From Leptotrichia sp. HSP-536 (GTDB lineage: Bacteria > Fusobacteriota > Fusobacteriia > Fusobacteriales > Leptotrichiaceae): a DNA stretch of 64,000 nt. The notes under the pieces were generated by a model that was not told where the DNA came from, searched no databases, and saw only the letters and a list, made by a program, of their open reading frames with translations. Position numbers and translations under genes: made by a program. The stretch spans positions 186,001 through 250,000 of the forward strand of contig NZ_CP165647.1 in assembly GCF_041199985.1 (NCBI RefSeq), read 5' to 3'. Below are positions 1 to 8,650 of this stretch, piece after piece (position 1 is the stretch's first letter; each line of letters begins with the position of its first letter).

Positions 1-292
1 ACAAATTGAGGCTTGCAGGGTAACAATCAATAGAACGTTTAAAAGAGAAGGTAAAATTTGGATTAGAATATTCCCTGATAAACCTTATACTAAAAGACCT
101 GAAGGAACAAGAATGGGTAAAGGTAAAGGTAATGCAGAAGGTTGGGTAGCAGTAGTTAAAAAGAATAAAATAATGTTTGAAGTTGGTGGAGTATCAGAAG
201 AGAAAGCCAAAGAAGCATTAAGAAAAGCTGGACATAAACTACCTATAAAAGTTAAATTTGTTAGAAAAGAAGAAGTAGGTGGTGATAAGTAA
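1..292 (+). CDS. rplP: 50S ribosomal protein L16 (3' part)
   Basis: The 5' end lies outside the window; reading from base 2 gives the last 96 codons. The stretches RVTINRTFKREGKIWIRIFP and GTRMGKGKG are the conserved L16 core that contacts the A-site side of 23S rRNA. The stop TAA shares its last base with the ATG of the next gene (TAATG), so L16 and L29 are probably translationally coupled. The position at the head of the L29-S17-L14 run is the normal bacterial gene order. Confidence 0.96.
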   Translation, partial: QIEACRVTINRTFKREGKIWIRIFPDKPYTKRPEGTRMGKGKGNAEGWVAVVKKNKIMFEVGGVSEEKAKEALRKAGHKLPIKVKFVRKEEVGGDK

Positions 293-483
293 TGACAATT
301 AACGAAATTAGAGAATTATCATTGGAAGAATTGGAAGTTAAAGTAAATGAATTGAAACAAGAATTGTTTAATTTAAAATTTCAAAAAACTCTTGGACAAT
401 TACAAAACACTGCTAAAATACGAGATGTTAAAAGAACAATAGCAAGACTAAAAACTGTTGTAACTGAAAAAACTGGTAAATAG
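292..483 (+). CDS. rpmC: 50S ribosomal protein L29
   Basis: This 63-residue protein has the usual L29 length and the typical two-helix pattern, with the signature ELKQELFNLKFQ near residues 21-32 and the basic helix IRDVKRTIARLKT. L29 sits on the large subunit at the polypeptide exit tunnel, where it helps dock SRP and trigger factor. It starts one base inside the L16 stop codon, and the S17 gene follows after 11 bases that include AGGAGG. Confidence 0.97.
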   Translation: MTINEIRELSLEELEVKVNELKQELFNLKFQKTLGQLQNTAKIRDVKRTIARLKTVVTEKTGK

Positions 484-494
484 GAGGATCAAGA

Positions 495-755
495 GTGGAA
501 AATAAAAGAAACGAAAGAAAAGTAAGAGAAGGAATTGTTGTTTCTAATAAAATGGATAAAACTGTAGTTGTTATTGAAGAAACAATGAAATTACACAAAC
601 TTTATAAAAAGAGAGTAAAAACTTCTAAAAAATATAAAGCACACGATGAAAACAATGACTGTGGAATCGGAGATAAAGTGCAAATTATGGAAACTAGACC
701 ATTAAGTAAAGATAAAAGATGGAGAGTTGTTACTATCTTAGAAAGAGCTAAATAG
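495..755 (+). CDS. rpsQ: 30S ribosomal protein S17
   Basis: The protein of 86 residues binds the 5' domain of 16S rRNA. The OB-fold motifs GIVVSNKMDKTVVV and GDKVQIMETRPLSKDKRWRV are plain. The start is GTG at 495, chosen because AGGAGG lies a few bases upstream and the sequence MENKRNERK begins a normal S17 N-terminus. About 100 A/T-rich bases without a gene separate it from L14, longer than the other gaps in this operon; I see no clear terminator or promoter there. Confidence 0.97.
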   Translation: MENKRNERKVREGIVVSNKMDKTVVVIEETMKLHKLYKKRVKTSKKYKAHDENNDCGIGDKVQIMETRPLSKDKRWRVVTILERAK

Positions 756-854
756 TTCTGACTTTATCAATAAAATTAAAAAGAATGTTTTATTTTCAAT
801 ATTAAAACAAAAGGCAAATAGCATGAGTTAATATTTGAGAGGAGGAAATTTTAA

Positions 855-1223
855 ATGGTTCAACAACAATCGATGCTTAATGTTGCTGATAACACTGGAG
901 CTAAAAAAATCATGGTTATTAGAGTATTAGGTGGATCAAGAAGAAGATTCGGTAAAATTGGAGACATCGTAGTAGCAACTGTAAAAGAAGCTATACCAAA
1001 CGGAAACGTTAAAAAAGGTGATGTAGTTAAAGCCGTAATCGTTAGAACAAGAAAAGAATTAAAAAGAGCAGACGGTTCATATATAAAATTTGATGACAAT
1101 GCGGCAGTTATTTTGAATACGGCATTAGAAGTAAGAGGGACAAGAATCTTTGGACCTGTAGCAAGAGAATTAAGAGCGAAAAACTTTATGAAAATAGTTT
1201 CTCTAGCACCAGAAGTATTATAG
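855..1223 (+). CDS. rplN: 50S ribosomal protein L14
   Basis: The protein has 122 residues, the standard L14 length. MVQQQSMLNVADNTGAKK and the C-terminal block ELRAKNFMKIVSLAPEVL are family signatures. L14 lies at the subunit interface, contacts 16S rRNA helix 14, and is the docking site of the silencing factor RsfS. A GAGGAGG ribosome-binding site precedes the ATG. The L24 gene follows after 16 bases. Confidence 0.98.
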   Translation: MVQQQSMLNVADNTGAKKIMVIRVLGGSRRRFGKIGDIVVATVKEAIPNGNVKKGDVVKAVIVRTRKELKRADGSYIKFDDNAAVILNTALEVRGTRIFGPVARELRAKNFMKIVSLAPEVL

Positions 1224-1239
1224 GAAGGAGAGTTAAAAC

Positions 1240-1623
1240 GTGGCTAAACCAAACTTAAAATCAGTACCTAAAAAATTACATGTTAAAACTGGAGATACAG
1301 TTATTGTAATTAGCGGTAGATCAAAAGATTTGTTACGTAATGAAAAGAGTACACAAACTGGAGATAAAGGAAAAATTGGAAAAGTATTAAAAGTATTCCC
1401 TAAAACTGGAAGAATAATTGTTGAAGGTGTAAATATTAAGAAAAGACATATTAAACCTAATGCAATGAACCCACAAGGCGAAGTTGTAGAAAGAGAAATG
1501 CCAATCTTCTCATCTAAAGTAATGCTTTGGGATGAAGGAGCAGGGAAACCTACAAGAGTAAGAAAAGAAATTAGAGACGGAAAAAAAGTAAGAATATCAG
1601 TTGTATCTGGTAACGAAATATAA
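1240..1623 (+). CDS. rplX: 50S ribosomal protein L24
   Basis: The start is GTG at 1240, behind GGAAGGAG. The KOW motif region KTGDTVIVISGRSKDL begins at about residue 16, and IIVEGVNIKKRHIKP is the conserved central strand. L24 binds 23S rRNA domain I as one of the first assembly proteins. At 127 residues it is longer than the common 100-110, because of an extra segment around residues 40-50 (NEKSTQTGDKGKIG) and a charged C-terminal extension. Confidence 0.96.
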   Translation: MAKPNLKSVPKKLHVKTGDTVIVISGRSKDLLRNEKSTQTGDKGKIGKVLKVFPKTGRIIVEGVNIKKRHIKPNAMNPQGEVVEREMPIFSSKVMLWDEGAGKPTRVRKEIRDGKKVRISVVSGNEI

Positions 1624-1648
1624 TATTTTAGAGAGGAGGATGTAATAA

Positions 1649-2203
1649 ATGGCTGAAAAATATATTCCAAGATTACAGAAATTATACAAAGATGAAATAG
1701 TTTCATCATTATTGAAAGAATTAAATTTATCTAATGTTATGCAAGTGCCAAAACTTGATAAAATAGTAGTGAATATGGGGATTGGAGAAGCAGTAAGCAA
1801 TCCTAAGTTAATAGATACAGCTATCGCTGAATTAGCACAAATTACAGGACAACAGCCTATAGCAAGAGCTGCTAGAAAATCAGAAGCTGGATTTAAATTA
1901 AGAGAAGGACAAAAAATTGGAGCAAAAGTTACATTAAGAAAAGAAAAAATGTATGAATTCCTAGACAGATTAATTAGTATTACATTACCAAGGGTAAGAG
2001 ATTTTGAAGGTGTTTCACCTAAAGGATTTGATGGAAGAGGAAACTATACATTAGGATTAAGAGAACAAATCGTATTCCCTGAAATTGAAATTGATAAAGT
2101 AGATAAAATCTTCGGATTAGGAATCACAATTGTATCTACAGCACAAAATGATGAGCAAGGAAGAGCTTTATTAAAAGCATTCGGAATGCCGTTTGCAAAA
2201 TAG
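1649..2203 (+). CDS. rplE: 50S ribosomal protein L5
   Basis: The protein has 184 residues, a normal L5 length. Family motifs are VPKLDKIVVNMGIGEA, the basic loop GQQPIARAARKSEAGFKLREGQKIG and LPRVRDFEGVSPKGFDGRGN. L5 binds 5S rRNA with L18 and forms part of the central protuberance that touches P-site tRNA. The ATG follows GAGAGGAGG, and the S14 gene starts 30 bases after the stop. Confidence 0.98.
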   Translation: MAEKYIPRLQKLYKDEIVSSLLKELNLSNVMQVPKLDKIVVNMGIGEAVSNPKLIDTAIAELAQITGQQPIARAARKSEAGFKLREGQKIGAKVTLRKEKMYEFLDRLISITLPRVRDFEGVSPKGFDGRGNYTLGLREQIVFPEIEIDKVDKIFGLGITIVSTAQNDEQGRALLKAFGMPFAK

Positions 2204-2233
2204 TATTATTTTGAAGGAGGTGTAATTTAATCA

Positions 2234-2521
2234 ATGGCTAAAAAAGCGATGGTTGAAAGAAACTTAAAAAGACAAAAAACAGTTGATAAATATGCAGCTA
2301 AAAGAGCTGAATTAAAAGAAAGAGCTAAAAAAGGTGATAGAGAAGCAGTTTTAGAATTATCTAAATTACCAAGAAATGCTTCACCTACAAGAGTTAGAAA
2401 TAGATGTCAAATTAACGGAAGACCAAGAGGATATATGAGAGAATTTGGTATTTCAAGAGTTATGTTCAGACAATTAGCAGGAGAGGGAGTTATCCCTGGA
2501 GTAAAAAAATCAAGTTGGTAA
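2234..2521 (+). CDS. rpsN: 30S ribosomal protein S14, zinc-independent type
   Basis: The product has 95 residues and belongs to the long 'C-minus' class of S14: the region RNRCQINGRPRGYMREFGISR holds a single cysteine instead of the two CxxC pairs of the short zinc-ribbon form. It therefore should not need zinc. S14 sits in the head of the 30S subunit near the tRNA sites. The C-terminus GVKKSSW is the invariant family ending. An AAGGAGG site precedes the ATG. Confidence 0.97.
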   Translation: MAKKAMVERNLKRQKTVDKYAAKRAELKERAKKGDREAVLELSKLPRNASPTRVRNRCQINGRPRGYMREFGISRVMFRQLAGEGVIPGVKKSSW

Positions 2522-2542
2522 TTTTGAGAGGAGGAAGAATTA

Positions 2543-2938
2543 ATGTATTTAACAGATCCTATTGCTGATATGCTTACTAGAATCAGAAACGGAAACATGG
2601 CTAAACATGCACAAGTTGCAATACCATTTTCAAAAATTAAAGAAAGTATAGCAAATATATTAAAAAATGAAGGATATATAAACGGTTACGAAATCAAAGA
2701 AGAAGGAGCTATAAAAGATATAGTTGTTTCTTTAAAAACTGTAGATGGAGAAGCTGTAATTAAAGGGTTAAAGAGAATATCAAAACCTGGAAGAAGAGTT
2801 TACACATCTGTAGAAAGTTTACCTAAAGTATTAGGTGGATTAGGAATTGCCATTGTCTCAACACCACAAGGTGTTATTACAGACAAGGAATGCAGAAAGC
2901 ATAACGTTGGCGGAGAAGTTCTTTGCTACGTGTGGTAA
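2543..2938 (+). CDS. rpsH: 30S ribosomal protein S8
   Basis: The 131-residue protein matches S8 throughout: DPIADMLTRIRNGNMAKH at the N-terminus, KRISKPGRRVY in the middle and the C-terminal signature GLGIAIVSTPQGVITDKECRKHNVGGEVLCYVW. S8 binds the central domain of 16S rRNA, and in Escherichia coli it also represses translation of the spc operon by binding its mRNA near L5. The ATG follows GAGAGGAGG. Confidence 0.98.
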   Translation: MYLTDPIADMLTRIRNGNMAKHAQVAIPFSKIKESIANILKNEGYINGYEIKEEGAIKDIVVSLKTVDGEAVIKGLKRISKPGRRVYTSVESLPKVLGGLGIAIVSTPQGVITDKECRKHNVGGEVLCYVW

Positions 2939-2970
2939 TTTACGCATTTTATAAATTAGGAGGATAAACA

Positions 2971-3504
2971 ATGTCAAGAATAGGTAAAAAACCTATAACT
3001 ATACCTGCTGGCGTTGAAATCAAGCAGGAAGGAAATACTTTTACTGTAAAAGGGCCAAAAGGGCAATTAGTAAGAGAATTAAGCAGTGAAATTAAAGTAA
3101 ATATTGATGGTAATGAAATTACAATTGAAAGACCAAATGATTTACCAAATATAAGAGCTCTCCATGGAACTACAAGAGCAAACTTAAATAATATGATTAT
3201 TGGAGTAAGTGAAGGATTTACTAGAGGATTGGAACTAGTCGGAGTAGGATACAGAGTACAAGCTAGCGGAAAAGGATTAACATTATCTTTAGGATATTCA
3301 CATCCAGTTGAAGTCAAAGCAGTAGAAGGAATTACTTTTAAAGTTGAAGGAAATACTAAAATTTCTGTTGAAGGAATTGATAAACAATTAGTTGGACAAG
3401 TTGCTGCAAACATCAGAGCTAAACGTCCACCTGAACCATATAAAGGAAAAGGTGTTAAATACGCTGATGAAGTAATTAGAAGAAAAGAAGGTAAGAAAGG
3501 ATAG
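2971..3504 (+). CDS. rplF: 50S ribosomal protein L6
   Basis: The protein has 177 residues with the normal two-domain L6 architecture. MSRIGKKPITIPAGVE opens the first domain, and the C-terminal signature KRPPEPYKGKGVKYADE closes the second. L6 lies near the factor-binding site of the 50S subunit. Start and ribosome-binding site (TTAGGAGG) are unambiguous. L18 follows after 13 bases. Confidence 0.98.
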   Translation: MSRIGKKPITIPAGVEIKQEGNTFTVKGPKGQLVRELSSEIKVNIDGNEITIERPNDLPNIRALHGTTRANLNNMIIGVSEGFTRGLELVGVGYRVQASGKGLTLSLGYSHPVEVKAVEGITFKVEGNTKISVEGIDKQLVGQVAANIRAKRPPEPYKGKGVKYADEVIRRKEGKKG

Positions 3505-3517
3505 GAGGTAGATTTTA

Positions 3518-3880
3518 ATGGTAAAAAAACTTGATAGAAATAAATTAAGACAAAAAAAACATAGAAGTATTAGAAAAAAAATCGTTGGAACTGCTGAAAG
3601 ACCTAGACTTGCTGTGTATAGAAGTTTACAAAATATCTTCGTTCAAGTAATTGATGATACAACAGGAAATACTTTAGTTTCTGCATCAACTATTGAAAAA
3701 GGTGCAAAAATTGAAAATGGTTCAAATATCGAAGCAGCTAAACAAATAGGAGAAAGAATTGCTAAAAAAGCATTAGATAAAGGCATTACTACTGTTGTAT
3801 TCGACAGAGGAGGATACGTGTACACAGGAAGAGTTAAAGCTGTGGCAGATGCTGCGAGAGAAGCAGGATTAAAATTCTAA
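3518..3880 (+). CDS. rplR: 50S ribosomal protein L18
   Basis: The 120-residue product carries the L18 motifs RPRLAVYRSLQNIFVQVIDD and VVFDRGGYVYTGRVKAVADAAREAGLKF. It binds 5S rRNA together with L5 in the central protuberance. The strongly basic N-terminus (LDRNKLRQKKHRSIRKK) is the RNA-binding tail. The ribosome-binding site is AGGAGGT before the ATG. Confidence 0.98.
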   Translation: MVKKLDRNKLRQKKHRSIRKKIVGTAERPRLAVYRSLQNIFVQVIDDTTGNTLVSASTIEKGAKIENGSNIEAAKQIGERIAKKALDKGITTVVFDRGGYVYTGRVKAVADAAREAGLKF

Positions 3881-3898
3881 AGATAAGGAGGATATATT

Positions 3899-4408
3899 TT
3901 GGCTAGAGATAGAGATAACAGAGAAAGAGAAAGTGAATATAAAGAAAGACTTTTAAGAATAAGCAGAGTTTCTAAAACTGTTAAAGGAGGAAGAAGAATT
4001 TCGTTCTCAGTATTAGCAGCTGTTGGAGATGAAAAAGGAAAAGTAGGTATCGGTTTAGGAAAAGCTAACGGTGTACCTGATGCAATCAGAAAAGCCATCG
4101 CAAATGCTAAGAAAAACTTAGTAAATGTTTCATTAAAAGGTGGAACATTACCGCATGAGCAAATTGGTAAATATAATGCAACATCTGTATTATTAAAACC
4201 AGCTTCAAAAGGGACAGGAGTTATCGCTGGTTCAGCAACTAGGGAATTACTTGAGCTAGCAGGTGTAACAGATGTACTTACAAAAATTAGAGGTTCAAAA
4301 ACTAAAGATAACGTTGCAAGAGCAACTTTAGAAGGTCTTAAACAATTACGTTCTATAGAAGACGTTGCAAGACTTAGAGGAAAATCAGTTGAAGAAATTT
4401 TAGGATAA
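3899..4408 (+). CDS. rpsE: 30S ribosomal protein S5
   Basis: The start is TTG at 3899, set by AAGGAGG about eight bases upstream; no ATG fits. The RNA-binding domain is seen in SKTVKGGRRISFSVLAAVGD, followed by GKVGIGLGKANGVPDAIRKA and the second domain with KGTGVIAGSATRELLELAGV. At 169 residues the length is typical. S5 acts in decoding fidelity at the mRNA entry tunnel. Confidence 0.97.
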   Translation: MARDRDNRERESEYKERLLRISRVSKTVKGGRRISFSVLAAVGDEKGKVGIGLGKANGVPDAIRKAIANAKKNLVNVSLKGGTLPHEQIGKYNATSVLLKPASKGTGVIAGSATRELLELAGVTDVLTKIRGSKTKDNVARATLEGLKQLRSIEDVARLRGKSVEEILG

Positions 4409-4429
4409 TAAGGTTAGGAGGTAAAATTA

Positions 4430-4609
4430 ATGTCTAAAGTAAAAGTAACGCTTGTAAAAGGAATTAATGGAAGAAAACCTAATCATGTTGCGACTGTAAA
4501 ATCACTTGGATTAAGAAAAATCAGTCAAAGTGCAGTTCATAACAAAACTGCTGATATTGAAGGAAAAATTAAATTAGTTTCTTATTTACTTAAAGTAGAG
4601 GAGGTTTAG
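4430..4609 (+). CDS. rpmD: 50S ribosomal protein L30
   Basis: This small gene of 59 codons fits exactly between S5 and L15. The translation begins MSKVKVTLVKGINGRKPNH and continues with VKSLGLRKISQSAVHNKTA, the conserved L30 fold. Its stop TAG lies just after an AGGAGG that serves the L15 start at 4615. L30 is dispensable in some bacteria, and its presence here is the normal state for this operon. Confidence 0.95.
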   Translation: MSKVKVTLVKGINGRKPNHVATVKSLGLRKISQSAVHNKTADIEGKIKLVSYLLKVEEV

Positions 4610-4614
4610 AATAG

Positions 4615-5229
4615 ATGAATCTTAATGAATTAAGACCTGCTGCTGGATCGAAAAGAGAAAGAAGAAGAGTAGGAAGAGGACATGGAACTGGTTGGGGAAA
4701 AACTGCCGGTAAAGGTCATAATGGACAAAAACAAAGATCAGGTTCATATGTATCACCTATATTTGAAGGTGGACAAATGCCTATTATTAGAAGAATTCCT
4801 AAAAGAGGATTTTCTAATGCACCATTTAAAAAAGATACAATAGTAATTACATTGGCTGATATTGTTGAAAGATTTAACGATGGAGATGTAGTTAGTTTAC
4901 AAACATTAGTTGAAAATGGAATAGTTAAAAACCCTAAATTTATAACAAAATATTCTGATGAAGCTTTAAGAAATACTAAAGGTAGAAGAGCTGTAAAAGA
5001 ATATTTAAATGCAAATGTTGAAGCATATGTAAAAGAAAAAGATTTTACAAGTCTATTAAAAATTATAGGGAATACAGAAGTTAATAAAAAATTAACTGTA
5101 AAAACACATAAAATTTCTAAAACAGCTAAAGAATTAATTGAAAAAGCTGGAGGAAATGTAGAATTATTAGAAGTAAGATCATATTCAGCTAAAGCAGGAA
5201 ATAATAAAAAAGAAGATGAGAATAAGTAA
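4615..5229 (+). CDS. rplO: 50S ribosomal protein L15 with internal insertion
   Basis: The N-terminal half is textbook L15 (MNLNELRPAAGSKRERRRVG, GRGHGTGWGKTAGKGHNGQK and GGQMPIIRRIPKRGF). At 204 residues it is about 55-60 longer than the usual 145. The extra length lies between GIVKNPKFITKY near residue 107 and NTEVNKKLTVKTHKISKTAKELIEKAGG near residue 150, inside the C-terminal domain, plus a short charged tail. L15 binds late in 50S assembly. The insertion probably projects from the subunit surface; whether it is typical of the family Leptotrichiaceae cannot be told here. Confidence 0.95.
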   Translation: MNLNELRPAAGSKRERRRVGRGHGTGWGKTAGKGHNGQKQRSGSYVSPIFEGGQMPIIRRIPKRGFSNAPFKKDTIVITLADIVERFNDGDVVSLQTLVENGIVKNPKFITKYSDEALRNTKGRRAVKEYLNANVEAYVKEKDFTSLLKIIGNTEVNKKLTVKTHKISKTAKELIEKAGGNVELLEVRSYSAKAGNNKKEDENK

Positions 5230-5275
5230 GATTTAATATCTTGCTTTTTCTTCATATACTAAAGGAGTGATAGAA

Positions 5276-6583
5276 TTGACTCTAGCTGAAGCGGTAACAA
5301 GTAGGGTAAAAGCTATTTTTAATATACCTGAACTAGAAAAAAGAGTAACATTTACATTACTTATGATAATGGTTGCAAGAGTTGGAATTCATATAGCAGT
5401 TCCGGGAATTAATACAGAGGCTTTTAAAAATTTCCAGCAGGGAAATGCAATTGCTCAATTTTTAAATTTATTTTCGGGTGGAGCTGTTGAAAGAGCTTCA
5501 ATTTTTGCGTTGGGAATCGTCCCATACATTAATGCTTCCATTGTATTTCAATTATTAGGAGTAATTTTCCCTAAAATAGATGAAATGCAAAAGGAAGGTG
5601 GAAAAGAACGAGATAAAATAACTCAATGGTCAAGATACGTAACAATTGTATTGGCAATAATTCAGTCATTTGGAATTGCAGTATTAATGCAGAATCAAGG
5701 ATTAGTATTAGAACCAGGACCAAAGTTTTTATTAAGTACAGTAGTCCTAATTACAGGTGGAACTTCATTCTTAATGTGGATTTCTGAAAGAATTTCAATA
5801 AGAGGTATCGGAAATGGTACATCAATGTTAATTTTCCTAAATATTGTTGCAGGATTGCCAACGGTTATTAATGCTATGTATACTGGATTGCCTAGTGGAA
5901 TGGGGAAAGTTCTGTTAGGATTGTCAATTGTAGCATTTGTTGTATTTATTGCCTTAATGGTAATTGTACAGTTAGCTGAAAGAAGAATTCCTATCCAGTA
6001 TGCAGGAAAAGGAAGCCTTGGATTCGGTGGAGGACAAAGTACAGTTGGAAAAAGAACATATTTACCACTAAAAATAAATATGTCTGGAGTAATGCCAATA
6101 ATCTTTGCATCAGTATTAATGGCAGCACCGCCATTTCTGGTTTCAATGCTAAAAGCTGGAACTTTAAAAAACTTCTTGGCAGCTCAGTTTGAACCAAAAG
6201 GTGCTTTTTATCTATTATTGTTTGCAATATTAATTACAGTATTTTCATTTTTCTATACACTTACAATCGCTTTTGATCCAGATAAAGTATCTGATGACTT
6301 GAAGCAAAGCGGAGGAACAATTCCTACAGTAAGAGCGGGGAAAGAAACTGCTGATTATTTGGAAAAAGTTGCAACAAGAGTAACATTTGGAAGTGCGATT
6401 TTCTTATCGTTATTGGGTATTATGCCAAATATCTGGTTCGGATATGTCTTAAAACTTCCAGTAATGCTTGGAGGAACAAGTTTACTAATCTTAGTTGGAA
6501 CTGCAGTAGAATTACTGTTACAAATAGATTCTTACTTAGCGGTTAAGCAAATGAAGAGTTTTGTAAATAGAAGAAATCGTTAA
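5276..6583 (+). CDS. secY: Preprotein translocase subunit SecY
   Basis: SecY forms the protein-conducting channel of the SecYEG translocon in the inner membrane. Ten hydrophobic segments are evident; VARVGIHIAVPGIN and AERRIPIQYAGK are family signatures, and the C-terminus has KQMKSFVNRRNR. I place the start at TTG 5276: AAAGGAG at 5261-5267 is eight bases upstream. A GTG at 5267 is in frame but overlaps that Shine-Dalgarno sequence. This gives 435 residues. It is the last gene of the cluster: no adk, map or infA follows, and a hairpin terminator lies 28 bases beyond the stop. Confidence 0.97.
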   Translation: MTLAEAVTSRVKAIFNIPELEKRVTFTLLMIMVARVGIHIAVPGINTEAFKNFQQGNAIAQFLNLFSGGAVERASIFALGIVPYINASIVFQLLGVIFPKIDEMQKEGGKERDKITQWSRYVTIVLAIIQSFGIAVLMQNQGLVLEPGPKFLLSTVVLITGGTSFLMWISERISIRGIGNGTSMLIFLNIVAGLPTVINAMYTGLPSGMGKVLLGLSIVAFVVFIALMVIVQLAERRIPIQYAGKGSLGFGGGQSTVGKRTYLPLKINMSGVMPIIFASVLMAAPPFLVSMLKAGTLKNFLAAQFEPKGAFYLLLFAILITVFSFFYTLTIAFDPDKVSDDLKQSGGTIPTVRAGKETADYLEKVATRVTFGSAIFLSLLGIMPNIWFGYVLKLPVMLGGTSLLILVGTAVELLLQIDSYLAVKQMKSFVNRRNR

Positions 6584-6610
6584 TAGAAATTAATGGTTAA
6601 AATAAATTTT

Positions 6611-6646
6611 AAAAGCACACTGAAATTAAATGTGTGCTTTTTTGTT
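6611..6646 (+). terminator. Rho-independent terminator after secY
   Basis: The arms AAAGCACAC and GTGTGCTTT form a nine-pair stem around an A/T-rich loop and are followed by a run of T. The opposite strand also ends in T-rich sequence, so it may serve the converging gene at 6681-7373 too. Confidence 0.85.
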
Positions 6647-6680
6647 TTATACTTAATTTTAGCTAGCAAAATTACTTATC

Positions 6681-7373
6681 TTATTTAATAATTTCCACTT
6701 GGCTTTTGTGTATATATCCTGTACTTGCAGGATAGTCATAAATAATATAATACCAGTCGCCATATCTGTTTATTACCATAAATTCTTGTCCTTTTTCAGT
6801 TTTTCCCCAAATTGGAGCATCAGTTTCAGGTAATTTTTTTATATCTGTATTTTCTACAGGTCTTATTTTTTCCATTTCTGTTTTATACTTTTTATCTTCC
6901 AAATCATTTAAATTTTTTGAAAATGTTGCTTTTGAATTATTTAATTTTGTTACATTTGAAATTTCTGCGTAATATACAGGAAATCCTGCTCCACAAGTTA
7001 GTCTTACTCCTATAGTTGAAACATTAACATTTACTGGCTGAACGGCATATTCTATTTTTTTTCCAAGAAGTTTATTCGCATCTTTAAAATTTTCTTTCAA
7101 AAATTTTTCTTTATCCTTACGTGATAATTTAATTTCTATTGTTTTTCCGTTATAACTATTTTTGTCATTAGGAATTAAGTCAAAAACAATTGGATCATCT
7201 TCACCTTCATCATCATAACACTCTTCATCAATAGTTGCGACAAGTAATCCTTCTATATTTACTGGTTTGAATGATGGCTTGTAATCATCATCAGTATCAC
7301 TTTTTCCAACAAAACAGAATAACATAACAAGAAAAAATGTAAAAAATGTAATCCTGTATTTTTTAATTTTCAT
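6681..7373 (-). CDS. Secreted protein with C-terminal SH3-like domain
   Basis: I do not recognise a named family for the whole protein. Residues 1-25 form a signal-peptide-like segment (KKYRITFFTFFLVMLFCFVG). An acidic stretch follows (DEECYDDEGEDDP). The last 55 residues, from DAPIWGKTEKGQEFMVINRY through GDWYYIIY to GYIHKSQVEI, look like a bacterial SH3 domain, which often binds peptidoglycan peptides. It is probably exported to the periplasm. It is followed upstream, on the same strand, by another secreted protein (7490-8650), and the two may be co-expressed. Confidence 0.7.
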   Translation of the reverse strand: MKIKKYRITFFTFFLVMLFCFVGKSDTDDDYKPSFKPVNIEGLLVATIDEECYDDEGEDDPIVFDLIPNDKNSYNGKTIEIKLSRKDKEKFLKENFKDANKLLGKKIEYAVQPVNVNVSTIGVRLTCGAGFPVYYAEISNVTKLNNSKATFSKNLNDLEDKKYKTEMEKIRPVENTDIKKLPETDAPIWGKTEKGQEFMVINRYGDWYYIIYDYPASTGYIHKSQVEIIK

Positions 7374-7489
7374 GAAAATTACCTCCTTAAATTTTATTAA
7401 TATTATTTTTTGACGTGTGTGCCATTCTTTAATTTGTATTATGATTCAAATCAAAGATATTATTTAAATATACAATTAATTTGTTAAAT

Positions 7490-8650
7490 TTATTTTTTTC
7501 TTTTTTTCAATATTTCATCTATTATCTTTACTCTGTCTTCATAAATGTATTCAGGTACATAAACCTGTTTATTAGGTTCATACCAGAAAAACTGGCTGAA
7601 GTAATTTCTCAAATCTTTTCTTGTAAATTCATGCCCATATTGTGCAAAAGGATAGTTTCTTAGTACTTCAAGCTGAAAAGTACTTAATTTATCCAATTCT
7701 TTTATTGCTTTATCGCCTTCAGACCAGCCTTTTAATGCAAGGTTAGTTCCTATTTCGTCTTCAAGCGGATCTCTAAATTTATATCCATTTATTTTTATAT
7801 CAGATTTCACGCTTGAAATATAACGATTCATTGGTATATGAGAATAAAATTCTTTATCTGGAGCAAAATTTTTGGTTTTATATCTTACATATCCACTTTT
7901 TAATTTTGCATATACTATTTCAGAATATCCTTCTTCCAGTTTACTTTTATCCAGAAAAACAATGTCTCCATTTCCTACTATTTCCCATTTTATTGGTTTT
8001 CCATCGTTCCAAAATGTATATGGCAAAGAAAACAGTTCATTTTTTTTCATATTTACGATAATTTCAAAATCATCAACTTTTTTGTTTTTCCATTTTGAAA
8101 TAGTTGTTAGTACATATTGATATTCTCCTTTATCATATGTTGAAGTTGCTCCTCTATAAGAATAACTGTGATTTATGGTATTTTCTCCCTTTTTCAAATC
8201 AGCTTTAAAGTAATAGACAGATGCCTTGCTATATTTATTTTTATATTCTTTTTCTTCTTCTGCTGTAAAAAATCCTTTATTTAAAAATTCATCCATTTTT
8301 CCAATACGAATTTTTACTTTTTTTCCGTTTACAACAGTTTTAAAATTTTTTATGCTCTCAGAATCATATCCTGTACCACTTGGAGCATTATCGGCATCAT
8401 TATACTCATCAGGCGGTGTTATAAATCCTATTGTTCTGCTTCCTGCAGATGAACTGTCAAATACAAAATTTACTGATACATCCATAAACCTATCATCTCT
8501 TAAGTTAAATTCTATTTTTTCTTTTTTTATAGCCATATCAGAAATTTGAAGCGGAATAAGATGTTCCCCCTGCGACATAAATTCCCAGTCGTTTCCAAAA
8601 GAAAATATGCAAGTTATCAAAAATATCATTATACTGACTAATTTTTTCAT
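7490..8650 (-). CDS. Secreted protein with C-terminal YARHG-type domain
   Basis: The product has 386 residues and a clear signal peptide (MKKLVSIMIFLITCIFSFGN). The middle region is rich in beta-strand-like sequence and resembles DUF4424-like exported proteins, which is a weak resemblance from memory. The C-terminus LEVLRNYPFAQYGHEF, then DLRNYFSQFFWYEP, fits the YARHG domain pattern (RN..A..G..F...L..YF...WY.P), an extracellular domain of unknown function. AAGGAAG lies upstream of the ATG. Confidence 0.65.
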   Translation of the reverse strand: MKKLVSIMIFLITCIFSFGNDWEFMSQGEHLIPLQISDMAIKKEKIEFNLRDDRFMDVSVNFVFDSSSAGSRTIGFITPPDEYNDADNAPSGTGYDSESIKNFKTVVNGKKVKIRIGKMDEFLNKGFFTAEEEKEYKNKYSKASVYYFKADLKKGENTINHSYSYRGATSTYDKGEYQYVLTTISKWKNKKVDDFEIIVNMKKNELFSLPYTFWNDGKPIKWEIVGNGDIVFLDKSKLEEGYSEIVYAKLKSGYVRYKTKNFAPDKEFYSHIPMNRYISSVKSDIKINGYKFRDPLEDEIGTNLALKGWSEGDKAIKELDKLSTFQLEVLRNYPFAQYGHEFTRKDLRNYFSQFFWYEPNKQVYVPEYIYEDRVKIIDEILKKRKK

